From: Gemmatimonadota bacterium
Lineage (GTDB): Bacteria > Latescibacterota > UBA2968 > UBA8231
Assembly (NCBI GenBank): GCA_026706505.1
Contig: JAPOYQ010000364.1
Span: 1 to 5,442 of the forward strand
Direction: 5' to 3'
DNA length: 5,442 nt
A program made the position numbers and the translations under genes. A model generated the notes under the pieces. That model was not told the DNA's origin. It made no database searches and saw only the letters and a program-made list of their open reading frames with translations. Each line of letters opens with the position of its first letter. The first letter of the stretch is position 1. This document shows, one piece after another, positions 1-5,442 of this stretch.

Positions 1-222
1 TTTGGCAGGTCCGCCCTGATACATCATTTGAATAAGATTCCTAAGTTCGTCGATGCGGCTAATTTCCCCCTTGATATGCCCTCGAATAATGCTAGGTTTT
101 CGAGTCGAGTGCCTGACCTCGAAAGACCAATCCTTGAGCACCTCCTTTTGTTCATGCTCAATAATTCCTTGGAATTTATGCACCTTTTCAAATAGGTGTG
201 TATTTATCTGGTTGATATTCAT
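1..222 (-). CDS. Small hypothetical protein, C-terminus outside window
   Basis: An open frame of 74 codons starts with ATG at 222-220 and is still open at base 1, so the 3' end is missing. I do not recognise the family. The visible protein begins MNINQINTHLFEKVHKFQGI; it is strongly charged and looks mostly helical, with a possible short coiled coil in two stretches (about residues 10-33 and 52-66). It has no signal peptide or membrane segment. The start is well supported: a perfect AAGGAGG lies six bases upstream. By hand count the segment is about 42% GC, much lower than the genes at the right of the window, which suggests a different origin. The bases directly upstream of the ribosome binding site belong to an IS30 transposase remnant in the opposite orientation, so its native promoter may be lost. 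The frame and ribosome binding site are seen directly; that it is expressed is inferred. Confidence 0.7.
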   Translation of the reverse strand, partial: MNINQINTHLFEKVHKFQGIIEHEQKEVLKDWSFEVRHSTRKPSIIRGHIKGEISRIDELRNLIQMMYQGGPAK

Positions 223-228
223 GCTAAT

Positions 229-235
229 CCTCCTT
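229..235 (-). promoter_or_regulatory. Strong ribosome binding site AAGGAGG
   Basis: On the minus strand AAGGAGG is followed by the six-base spacer ATTAGC and then ATG. It decides the start of the small gene at 1-222. Transposase homology on the other strand begins at 237, two bases away, so this site is about the last preserved base of the low-GC segment. Confidence 0.75.
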
Positions 236-236
236 A

Positions 237-473
237 TGGGAGTGGAGTCCCGAGCAGATTGCGGGTCGGCTGGCGGCGACCGACGGGCTTTGCTTGAGTC
301 CGCAGCGCATCTACCAGCACATCCAAACGGATCGCCAGACGGGTGGTACGTTGTATCGCCATCTGCGCCACAGTCAGAAGAAACGCAAGAAACGCTATGG
401 AAAAGCCGATGCCCGAGGGCAGATTAAAAATCGGGTCAGCATTGACCGGCGACCGGCCATCGTCGAAGCGCGG
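237..473 (+). mobile_element. IS30-family transposase remnant (internal fragment)
   Basis: Seventy-nine codons read without a stop and match the middle of IS30-family transposases. WSPEQIAGRL (codons 3-12) is followed by the SPQRIYQHI block (codons 21-29), then GGTLYRHLRH (codons 36-45), a basic KKRKKRYG stretch (codons 48-55) and NRVSIDRRPAIVEAR (codons 65-79). In intact IS30 transposases of about 320-380 residues, this region lies between the N-terminal helix-turn-helix and the first catalytic aspartate of the DDE domain, normally in a GDWEGD-like motif just after VEAR. Here the homology stops exactly at VEAR. An in-frame stop at 225-227 and the lack of N-terminal sequence show that the 5' part is gone as well. 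No terminal inverted repeats or target duplication were seen. It cannot encode a working transposase. The open frame happens to continue to 674, but that part is antisense to the restriction-methylase remnant. Confidence 0.85.
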
Positions 474-921
474 AATGTGCGCCGCTGCACTCCGATGATG
501 AACCGAACTTTTCGACGTGCTGCGGCAAGTTGGCGAGGGCAAAGCGCGTCTCCTCGCGTTCGTCCCGGTCAAGCAGTTCAAAGGTCTGAAAGTCGCAGAG
601 CAGTTGGTAGCAGGGGCGGTCGCGCTCGGGCAGCGCGTCGAAATAGGTACCGGCTTGTTTACGTGCGGCGGTAAGGTCGCGCCCCGCACTCTTTTGCTCG
701 ACCAGCAACACGCCCGGCCAGAACAGGTCAATAAAGCCGTGCGAGTTGTCCAAGCGACGGACGTGCTCCTCATACCGCGCAACCGTGCGGCGACGCACGC
801 CGAAGATCTCAAAAAACTCGTTGTAGAAGCTCTGAGTCTCGCCGCTCTCATAGGTCGCGTTGGCCCACTCTGTGGCGAATTGGGCGGCGCGAGAGCAGAT
901 TTCGTTCCATGAAAGGCGCAT
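470..921 (-). pseudogene. Truncated, frameshifted MmeI-like (type IIL) restriction-methyltransferase, N-terminal part
   Basis: From ATG at 921-919 the product begins MRLSWNEICSRAAQFATEWA and matches the N-terminal nuclease domain of MmeI-like fused restriction-methyltransferases, which are usually about 900-1100 residues long. Recognisable blocks are FYNEFFEIFGV (residues 32-42), FIDLFWPGVLLVEQKSAG (63-80) and the FALANLPQHVEKFG strand/helix (127-140). Asp65, Glu75 and Lys77 form the D-x9-E-x-K cleavage motif of that family. After FG the frame is lost. Skipping one missing base at about 502/503 restores FIIGVQRRTFR, the expected continuation, down to base 470, where IS30 sequence takes over. 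As it stands the frame runs on as 21 unrelated residues to a stop at 436-438. The helical spacer, methyltransferase and target-recognition parts are all missing, so no modification activity can remain. A free nuclease-domain fragment could be made but is unlikely to act. It lies 48 bases downstream of the predicted nuclease gene on the same strand and has no clear ribosome binding site. Confidence 0.85.
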
Positions 922-969
922 GACGATGGGATCTATCTTAGTTTGCTACTGAAATGTGTTGCAGGCCAA

Positions 970-1491
970 TTAAGGACACGTCGTTCTCGCACTTTGTCGC
1001 CTGACGGGATACTGCGGGAAGCGATTGCTCCACGACGCGATGTTGAATACGCCACAACTCCGAACAGGCGGGCGAAGCCAAGGACGTGCCTTCGGTCCCA
1101 ACAAGGGTAGCTTCCGCTTCAGGTCTTCTGTCCTATTCAGTAACAGGGCGTTATCTAGGGATTCCATGGCTATCAGTACTAGGTAATCAATGGGCTTGTT
1201 GGTTCGGCCCGACGCCCATTCGTAGAGAAAGGAGTCCCGGTACTTGTATTTGAGGTCCTCGTCAAGCTCGCCGCTTTTAAGTCTGCGAAGAAACTCGTTG
1301 CGACTTTGCTTGGGTGTCTGAGGATCTTGTGGGTCTTTGATTTCAAGGAACAGATAGCAGTCGCGAAGCTCAACGATGAAATCCACCGCTTTCATACAGT
1401 TGTTTAGCCCGTGGTTGGCATCGTCGAACTTTCGCGCATTGATCGCGTCGCCGATAGTAATTTGCAGATCCCCTTCCTCAAGAACGGTCAT
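970..1491 (-). CDS. Predicted PD-(D/E)XK-type nuclease partner of the upstream ATPase
   Basis: The product has 173 residues. No name can be given with certainty, but the N-terminal half has the layout of a PD-(D/E)XK nuclease core: a helix with NCMKAVDFIVEL (residues 31-42) carrying Asp37, a short turn, and the strand YLFLEIKDP (46-54) with Glu50 and Lys52, giving D-x12-E-x-K. A later hydrophobic strand, IDYLVLIAME (102-111), would pack in the sheet, and a charged helix KSGELDEDLKYKYRDSFLYE (72-91) lies between. There is no signal peptide or membrane segment, so it is cytoplasmic. The start codon shares one base with the ATPase stop (TAATG) and there is no good Shine-Dalgarno of its own, so translation is probably coupled and the two proteins made in fixed ratio. 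The nuclease call rests on the motif spacing and the pairing; it is inference. A structural or regulatory partner that has kept the fold without activity is the main alternative. Confidence 0.7.
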   Translation of the reverse strand: MTVLEEGDLQITIGDAINARKFDDANHGLNNCMKAVDFIVELRDCYLFLEIKDPQDPQTPKQSRNEFLRRLKSGELDEDLKYKYRDSFLYEWASGRTNKPIDYLVLIAMESLDNALLLNRTEDLKRKLPLLGPKARPWLRPPVRSCGVFNIASWSNRFPQYPVRRQSARTTCP

Positions 1492-2570
1492 TATAGGTCG
1501 CGCTCAATTTCCCGGTCGTAGAGGTCGGTGAAGGTATCCGCAATCGCGTTGGGATGAATGTCGAGGTAGTTACTTGCCGTGTGACAGGCTATCTCGCCCG
1601 TCTCGTCAAAGTAAAATGAATGGAAGGCTACCGCATCCTCGTCTCGCGTACGGAGATCGATCTCCTTGAGGATGACGTAATCGTGGGTCGCTAGAAATAC
1701 CTGAACACCAGCGCGTTGCAGTTGCAGCAGGACCTCAATTAGCGTGCCTAACAACTTCGGGTTCAGGTTGGTCTCAGGCTCATCCCAAAACAGTACCGAA
1801 CCACTTTGCAAAGTGCCGTTTTGTATTAAAAGCCACAATAATCCCAGCTTGCGCAGGCCCTCAGCAAGCAGGGTGAACTCCAAGGTTCCTCTTTTATTTT
1901 TTAGAAAAAACTCCTCATTTTTGATCGTTACTTTTCCATCGATTTCTCTTTGCAGACTAGTGAGTAAACGCCTGTTCAGAGCATCCGACTTGCCTCGCGG
2001 TAACGGGATGTAAGCCCGGTCCAGAATATCCGCATAAATTTCTTCAAAGTGAATTTCGCGTTCCGCGTAAAGCGAACGAAAGCCGGGTGCATTAGAGAGC
2101 ATCTCCTTCACCGGAATATAGATGCCTTTTAATGAAGAATCTTTCCAAGAATCAGCACCACTTACAGAAACGTAGGAGGAATTTGGTGATTTAATGCGAT
2201 TGGAGAACGAGACTCCCAATCGTTGGGTGCCGCGATACACGTCCACGAATGCAACCGGACCGCTAGCTAATTTTTCAATTAGGTCATGGACTTCCTTGAA
2301 TTCTTTGCTTTCTTTGGCTCTCTTGGTACTTCCCGGCTGTCGTCTGACCAGTCGCCCTAGGAAGCGGCCCGACGGGAGTAACACCCGCATCAACTTCTCG
2401 GCAAAGTGGACGTCCGCTTTAGAAGAGTCACACGCCGCATATAGGACCTTCATCAAATGGGTCTTGCCTGTGCCATTTGCGCCCACTAAAACATTAATGC
2501 CGGGACAAAGCTCCAATTCCAAGTTCGAGAACGCAGTAAAGCGTCTCAACTTTACTCTCGTCAGAGTCAT
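1491..2570 (-). CDS. RecF/OLD-like ABC-class AAA family ATPase
   Basis: This 359-residue cytoplasmic ATPase belongs to the AAA_15/AAA_21-type ABC ATPases found in many defence systems. It starts with a typical strand and loop (VKLRRFTAFSNLELE, residues 6-20). Walker A is GANGTGKT (30-37). A signature-like helix, LLAEGLRKLGLLWLLI, spans 234-249. Walker B VLFWDEPETNLNP (259-271) has Asp263 and Glu264, and the H-loop ATHDY has His296. The region between Walker A and the signature (about 45-225) is charged and partly helical, the place of the arm or coiled-coil insertion. Only about 60 residues follow the H-loop, so there is no fused TOPRIM domain as in OLD nucleases; a nuclease-like protein is encoded by the next gene instead. 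The start at 2570 is supported by GAGGA four bases upstream and by the family N-terminus. The coding sequence is AT-rich around 1890-1925. All ATPase motifs look intact. Confidence 0.92.
   Translation of the reverse strand: MTLTRVKLRRFTAFSNLELELCPGINVLVGANGTGKTHLMKVLYAACDSSKADVHFAEKLMRVLLPSGRFLGRLVRRQPGSTKRAKESKEFKEVHDLIEKLASGPVAFVDVYRGTQRLGVSFSNRIKSPNSSYVSVSGADSWKDSSLKGIYIPVKEMLSNAPGFRSLYAEREIHFEEIYADILDRAYIPLPRGKSDALNRRLLTSLQREIDGKVTIKNEEFFLKNKRGTLEFTLLAEGLRKLGLLWLLIQNGTLQSGSVLFWDEPETNLNPKLLGTLIEVLLQLQRAGVQVFLATHDYVILKEIDLRTRDEDAVAFHSFYFDETGEIACHTASNYLDIHPNAIADTFTDLYDREIERDL
1896..1916 (-). promoter_or_regulatory. Possible dnaX-like -1 frameshift signal inside the ATPase gene
   Basis: On the coding strand GAGGAG (1916-1911) is followed after eight bases by the heptamer A AAA AAT (1902-1896). 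It sits in the phase needed for a -1 shift, because the zero frame reads CTA AAA AAT. In the -1 frame the next codon is TAA (1896-1894). A shift would therefore end the protein near residue 225, before the signature and Walker B. An internal Shine-Dalgarno upstream of a slippery A-run with a prompt stop is the arrangement known from dnaX. The bases are seen; function is speculative, since AAT is a weaker slippery end than AAG and the region is simply AT-rich. Confidence 0.25.
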
Positions 2571-2647
2571 AACATCCTCACTCGGCTGTAGAGACTACTA
2601 CAATATAAGTGGTGGAGACTATTTATGAGATAGCTTCTAGGGACGCG
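2571..2647 (-). promoter_or_regulatory. Spacer with possible promoter of the ATPase-nuclease pair
   Basis: This 77-base gap separates the SDR stop codon from the ATPase start. It is the only AT-leaning non-coding stretch upstream of the pair. A TATATT at 2607-2602 could be a -10 box about 31 bases before the start codon, but the hexamer 17 bases further upstream (TCTCAT) is a poor -35. The 7-base word TAGTCTC occurs twice on the minus strand (2621-2615 and 2597-2591), 24 bases apart and on either side of the TATATT, which could be an operator. GTAG and CTAC arms flank three bases at 2588-2598. No hairpin followed by a T-run is visible, so read-through from the SDR gene is possible. Confidence 0.3.
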
Positions 2648-3379
2648 CTACTGGAATAGCTGTACCGTCGGCTTGATCACCAAGAGAGGCACGCAGGCGC
2701 GGGGTGGCAGCGCGGCGACGAAGAGCGCGGCTTGGGCTAGCTCTTCAGGTTGCAGCATGGAGGCCCGGCGTTCGGCGCTGACGGGTTCGGGCCGCTGGGC
2801 CAAAATCGGGGTCTCTACCTCGCCGGGGCAAATTGCGCAGGCGCGGATGCCGAACTCGACCTCTTCCTCGTTGATCGAGTTCGTCAGAGCCACTGCCCCG
2901 TGCTTAGAGGCCGAGTACGCGGCACCGCCTAGCTTGCTGGCCCGCAGGCCGGCGATGGACGAAATCGTGATGATGAGGCCGTCGCTTTTTTGCCGCATTC
3001 CCGGCAGTACCACCCGCACCATGTTGTACACCCCGGTGAGATTGATGGCAATGGTTTGGTCCCAGTCCTCGGGTGACACGTCGCCGACCGCGCGCGGATT
3101 GGTGTTGATGCCGGCGTTGTTGACTAGCACATCGACAGCACCCCACTCGGCCTCGACAGCGGACGCTAGGGCCTCGACAGCGCTGCGGTCGGATACGTCG
3201 CAGGAGTGGAGCAGAATCCGATTGGCATCTAGGCCTGCGGCTGCAGCGGCGAGCGGCTCAGGGCGTCGCCCGACAAACGCCACCCGCGCCCCTGCATCGG
3301 CAAAACCGCGCGCTATGCCTGCGCCGATCCCAGTGCCCGCGCCGGTGACTACAACAACCGTATCGGTGAATTGTCCCAT
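2648..3379 (-). CDS. Short-chain dehydrogenase/reductase (SDR family, NAD(P)-dependent)
   Basis: The 243-residue product is a classical SDR oxidoreductase that interconverts an alcohol and a carbonyl using NAD(P)(H). The Rossmann glycine motif TGAGTGIG lies at 12-19. Arg38 and Arg39 after the second strand, with no acidic residue there, hint at NADP(H). Asp61 is in CDVSD, NNAG is at 87-90, Asn113 in the INLTG segment, Ser141 (SIAG), and Tyr155 with Lys159 (YSASK) complete the catalytic tetrad. The CPGEVETP loop is at 184-191. Length is normal for the family. I chose ATG at 3379: it precedes the usual SDR N-terminus by a few residues, has AAGGA nine bases upstream, and shares one base with the stop of the upstream oxidoreductase gene (TAATG). 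A longer version starting at 3493 would add residues antisense to no known SDR part and overlap its neighbour heavily. The substrate is unknown; the neighbouring flavin enzyme suggests a joint reductive or oxidative pathway. Confidence 0.93.
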   Translation of the reverse strand: MGQFTDTVVVVTGAGTGIGAGIARGFADAGARVAFVGRRPEPLAAAAAGLDANRILLHSCDVSDRSAVEALASAVEAEWGAVDVLVNNAGINTNPRAVGDVSPEDWDQTIAINLTGVYNMVRVVLPGMRQKSDGLIITISSIAGLRASKLGGAAYSASKHGAVALTNSINEEEVEFGIRACAICPGEVETPILAQRPEPVSAERRASMLQPEELAQAALFVAALPPRACVPLLVIKPTVQLFQ

Positions 3380-4836
3380 TATTCCGCTTCCTTTTTGAGT
3401 GCCTGCAAGCGCTGAGCTTCCTCGCGCTCCTTGTAAAACGAGTCGAGGGGAAAGCAGCCCGAAATCATGCCGTTGCGCGGCGCGGTCGTGCAATCGGAAA
3501 ACGTGCGGCAGATGACGCGGCGTTGCATTTGACCCGTTTGCAACACGTCACAAGGCAGATCGGGATAGGACAGAACCATCCGTCCCAAGCCGATAAAATC
3601 TACCATGTCCGCCCGCACGAGGGCCTGCCCCACGTGCGGCAGGTACTCCTGCAAGTAGGAATAACCCGACCCGACGAACAGGCTGCGCGGAAAGCGCGCC
3701 TTGAGCCGGGCGACCATGGCTACTTGCCGCGCCACCCCGCACAGCGGATCTTCCGGCGGCAGGTATCCATCGGAAGGGGGAAAAAGCGCCGGTCGTTGGA
3801 TGTGCGGATTGTAGTAGGGGCTGCCGCAGGACAAGTTAATCAGGTCCACGCCTAGGCTCTCCAACAAGGCGATGAACTGCTCGGCCTCGCCTAAGTCCAT
3901 TTGCTGCGGGTCGTTCTGATCGACGCCAAAGCCGTATTCGTAGGGCAGGCAGTTTTGGTACGGCTCGGGCACTCCGTGTCCTCTGTCCTCGTTTGGTTCG
4001 GGCCGGAAGGGCACGAAGTCGAAGGCGCTCAGCCGCACTCCAATGCCGAGGCCGGGTGCTCGGTTGTGGATTCCCTCGATGATGGAGCGGACAAAGCGCG
4101 TGCGATTGGCAAAGGAGCCGCCAAAGGAGCCGGGCCGCGTAAACGCGCTGAGAAATTCGTGCCCTAGGTAGCCGTGGCAATGCTTGATGTCCACGAAGTG
4201 GTAGCCCAACTCATGGGCGATTTGCGCGCCAGCGACGTAGCGGTCGATCAACTCCTCGATATAGCCGTCCGTCAGGAGCGGATAGTCCACGTCAAGGCCA
4301 AATTTGCGGTCCAAGATCGGGTGGTGATAGAGAATGGCCGGCGCGGATTGGTCCTTGCGCCAGGGACGGCAAAACCGCCCCGAATGTGTCAGTTGCAATC
4401 CGAGGAGGAGGTCGTCGGTGGTGCCGAACCGCTCGTCGTGCGCCGACAGGAGGATGTCGCGCAGTTCGGCCATGCCGGCGCGGTTTTCCTCGCGCGCCAT
4501 CAGTTGGTTCGGATTGGCGCGACCCTCGGGCACCACGGCAAACGCCTCTCCACCCCAGATGAGCTTGGCTCCGCTGCGCCCGAAATTCCGCCAGCGCCGA
4601 CGCGTCAAATCGCCCGGCTGGCCGTCTTCAGTCCCATCCCATCCTTCCATCGGCTGAATGGCAAAGCGGTTGCCGATGCGGTTGCCGTTGCTGTGGGCTG
4701 GTTGGGCCAGCGGAGAAGTGGGAGCGGTCTCGATTTGGTCGTCGCAGGGGAATTCCGCGCCCAAATGGGCCAGATGGGCGCGGAAGTTGGCCGCCTGCTT
4801 AAAGCTGGAGATGCGCGGATAGCGCGTCTTGGCCAT
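3379..4836 (-). CDS. NADH:flavin oxidoreductase, divergent Old Yellow Enzyme family
   Basis: The 485-residue product has the TIM-barrel signatures of FMN-dependent Old Yellow Enzymes. [13 protein letters not shown] (56-68) is the first FMN strand, LQLTHSGR (147-154) the flavin-contacting strand, [14 protein letters not shown] (217-230) the substrate-binding strand, and [12 protein letters not shown] (237-248) the following loop and helix. VGSGYSY (388-394) and [14 protein letters not shown] (415-428) form the C-terminal phosphate site. It lacks the extra FAD/NADPH half of 2,4-dienoyl-CoA reductases but is longer than YqjM-type enzymes (about 340), with a 40-residue N-terminal extension and a longer middle. 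In the usual H-x2-H pair the first His is replaced by Lys218; His221 is kept. The tail has Cys443, Cys449 and Cys461. The start at 4836 is supported by GGGAGG seven bases upstream and by overlap with the lgt stop (TGATG); a start at 4929 would lie inside lgt. The substrate is unknown. Confidence 0.9.
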   Translation of the reverse strand: MAKTRYPRISSFKQAANFRAHLAHLGAEFPCDDQIETAPTSPLAQPAHSNGNRIGNRFAIQPMEGWDGTEDGQPGDLTRRRWRNFGRSGAKLIWGGEAFAVVPEGRANPNQLMAREENRAGMAELRDILLSAHDERFGTTDDLLLGLQLTHSGRFCRPWRKDQSAPAILYHHPILDRKFGLDVDYPLLTDGYIEELIDRYVAGAQIAHELGYHFVDIKHCHGYLGHEFLSAFTRPGSFGGSFANRTRFVRSIIEGIHNRAPGLGIGVRLSAFDFVPFRPEPNEDRGHGVPEPYQNCLPYEYGFGVDQNDPQQMDLGEAEQFIALLESLGVDLINLSCGSPYYNPHIQRPALFPPSDGYLPPEDPLCGVARQVAMVARLKARFPRSLFVGSGYSYLQEYLPHVGQALVRADMVDFIGLGRMVLSYPDLPCDVLQTGQMQRRVICRTFSDCTTAPRNGMISGCFPLDSFYKEREEAQRLQALKKEAE

Positions 4837-5442
4837 CAAGAGGCCTCCCGGCGTTGCAGATACAGCATCAGCCCCAAGCCGAAGGCGATCATGGCGATGC
4901 TGAGGAGATGGGCTTGGCTTAAGCCCCACAATACGCGCGGATTGATCCGAATGAACTCCACTAAGAATCGCGCCAGCCCGGCGAGGATGAGATAGAAGCT
5001 AAACGACAGGCCTGGGGGCTCGAAGCGGGTGCGCATTTTCCACAGGAAGGCCGCGATTCCCAAGTGGGAGAGGGTCTCGTACACTGGCGCGGGATGGACC
5101 TTTTCGGTGGTTGGCACTACCCCGTCGGGATAGGCCATGCCCCAGGGCAGATCCGTCGGCACCCCGTAGTCGCCATCGCCGGCGAGTTGGCAGCCGATCC
5201 GCCCGACCCCGTAGCCCACGGCAAGGGCAATGCCCACTGCGTCGGCGACGTGGCCCAGCGGCGCATTGTGGCGGCGAATTTGCCACAGCACGCCAGCGGC
5301 GGCGACGACAAATCCCCCGTACCAAGTCAAGCCGTAGCCGGAAAACAGCAGGTCGAACACCTCGTCCCAAGTCTCAGGCGAGGTTTCAAATAGCACGAAG
5401 TAGAGCTTGGCCCCGACTATCCCGCCGATCATGCAGGTGGTG
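4836..5442 (-). CDS. lgt: Prolipoprotein diacylglyceryl transferase, N-terminus outside window
   Basis: Lgt transfers a diacylglyceryl group from phosphatidylglycerol to the lipobox cysteine of prolipoproteins at the inner membrane. About 202 C-terminal codons are present, and the frame is open to base 5442. An ATG at 5432 is internal, because the encoded [12 protein letters not shown] segment normally lies 40-60 residues into Lgt. Counting from that Met, the visible blocks are GLTWYGG (34-40), a membrane segment (40-50), the Lgt signature [14 protein letters not shown] (77-90) followed by PTDLPWG, then HPAPVYE (113-119), the ARFLVEFIR segment (154-162) and a last membrane helix (175-191). 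The signature deviates from the common GRIGNF-N-E-YG form (Cys for Asn, Asp for Glu), as in some other phyla. The stop codon shares a base with the start of the flavin oxidoreductase gene, so lgt appears to head this run of genes; its promoter is outside the window. Confidence 0.92.
   Translation of the reverse strand, partial: TTCMIGGIVGAKLYFVLFETSPETWDEVFDLLFSGYGLTWYGGFVVAAAGVLWQIRRHNAPLGHVADAVGIALAVGYGVGRIGCQLAGDGDYGVPTDLPWGMAYPDGVVPTTEKVHPAPVYETLSHLGIAAFLWKMRTRFEPPGLSFSFYLILAGLARFLVEFIRINPRVLWGLSQAHLLSIAMIAFGLGLMLYLQRREAS
4844..4849 (-). promoter_or_regulatory. Ribosome binding site GGGAGG of the flavin oxidoreductase gene
   Basis: GGGAGG lies inside the last codons of lgt, seven bases before the ATG at 4836-4834. 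It decides the start of the oxidoreductase in favour of the [10 protein letters not shown] form rather than an upstream start at 4929. Confidence 0.7.

Noticed and set aside
53..427. Plus-strand open frame of 124 codons
   Set aside because: It runs antisense to the small gene with the good ribosome binding site and then out of frame through the IS30 fragment; the product has no recognisable motif.
234..851. Long minus-strand open frame of 205 codons
   Set aside because: It is antisense to the IS30 fragment and out of frame with the MmeI-like gene for most of its length; only the short FIIGVQRRTFR piece after the frameshift lies in this frame.
1904..1910. The T6-C run as a second -1 slippery heptamer
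   Set aside because: The zero frame is GAG TTT TTT CTA, so T TTT TTC is not in the phase required for tandem -1 slippage.
2571..2650. Rho-independent terminator after the SDR gene
   Set aside because: No stable stem followed by a T-run on the minus strand; the atagct words here are direct, not inverted, repeats.
2673..3398. Plus-strand open frame of 241 codons
   Set aside because: Antisense to the SDR gene, which has a full catalytic tetrad; the antisense product is low-complexity (Ala/Pro/Ser/Thr-rich).
3380..3493. Longer N-terminus for the SDR protein
   Set aside because: The extra 38 residues have no SDR counterpart and overlap the oxidoreductase gene; ATG 3379 has a ribosome binding site and a stop/start overlap.
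4837..4929. Longer N-terminus for the flavin oxidoreductase
   Set aside because: It would lie wholly inside lgt; ATG 4836 has GGGAGG at the right distance and a TGATG junction.
4174..4995. Plus-strand open frame of 273 codons
   Set aside because: Antisense to the flavin oxidoreductase and lgt; long shadow frames are expected in GC-rich coding DNA, and no family motif is seen.
1..5442. CRISPR array, tRNA, rRNA or riboswitch
   Set aside because: No regularly spaced repeats and no RNA gene signature were seen on either strand; nearly all bases are accounted for by genes or gene remnants.

Overview
The window is bacterial: it encodes a prolipoprotein diacylglyceryl transferase (Lgt), and several genes have Shine-Dalgarno sites of the AGGAGG type. 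Base composition is uneven. The right part (about 2650-5442) is GC-rich, the ATPase-nuclease block is clearly lower, and the leftmost 222 bases are about 42% GC by hand count. I cannot name the organism. The divergent flavin oxidoreductase next to an SDR gene recalls uncultured environmental bacteria, but that is only an impression. Every intact gene reads on the minus strand, so transcription runs from right to left.

Right part (5442 to 2648): an operon-like run of lgt (5' end outside the window), an Old Yellow Enzyme-type NADH:flavin oxidoreductase and a short-chain dehydrogenase/reductase (SDR). Each junction is a one-base stop/start overlap (TGATG, then TAATG), and good ribosome binding sites fix the two internal starts. 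Lgt makes lipoproteins at the membrane. The two redox enzymes probably act on a common small-molecule substrate that the sequence does not identify.

Middle part (2647 to 970): a 77-base spacer with a possible promoter, then two genes joined by another TAATG overlap. The first encodes a RecF/OLD-like ABC-class ATPase of 359 residues with intact Walker A, signature-like helix, Walker B and H-loop. The second encodes a 173-residue protein with a PD-(D/E)XK-type D-x12-E-x-K core. ATPase plus nuclease is the architecture of many anti-phage systems, and this pair is the best candidate here for an under-described system. The ATPase gene also contains a dnaX-like slippery heptamer in the correct phase.

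Left part (969 to 1): gene wreckage typical of a defence or mobile island. The first ~150 codons of an MmeI-like (type IIL) restriction-methyltransferase gene remain, with a one-base frameshift. They run tail-to-tail into an internal piece of an IS30-family transposase on the plus strand. That piece in turn abuts the ribosome binding site of a small, low-GC, unrecognised gene that leaves the window at base 1. The only long stretch without an intact gene (223-969) is filled by these two remnants. I saw no tRNA, rRNA, CRISPR array, convincing terminator or intact IS end.
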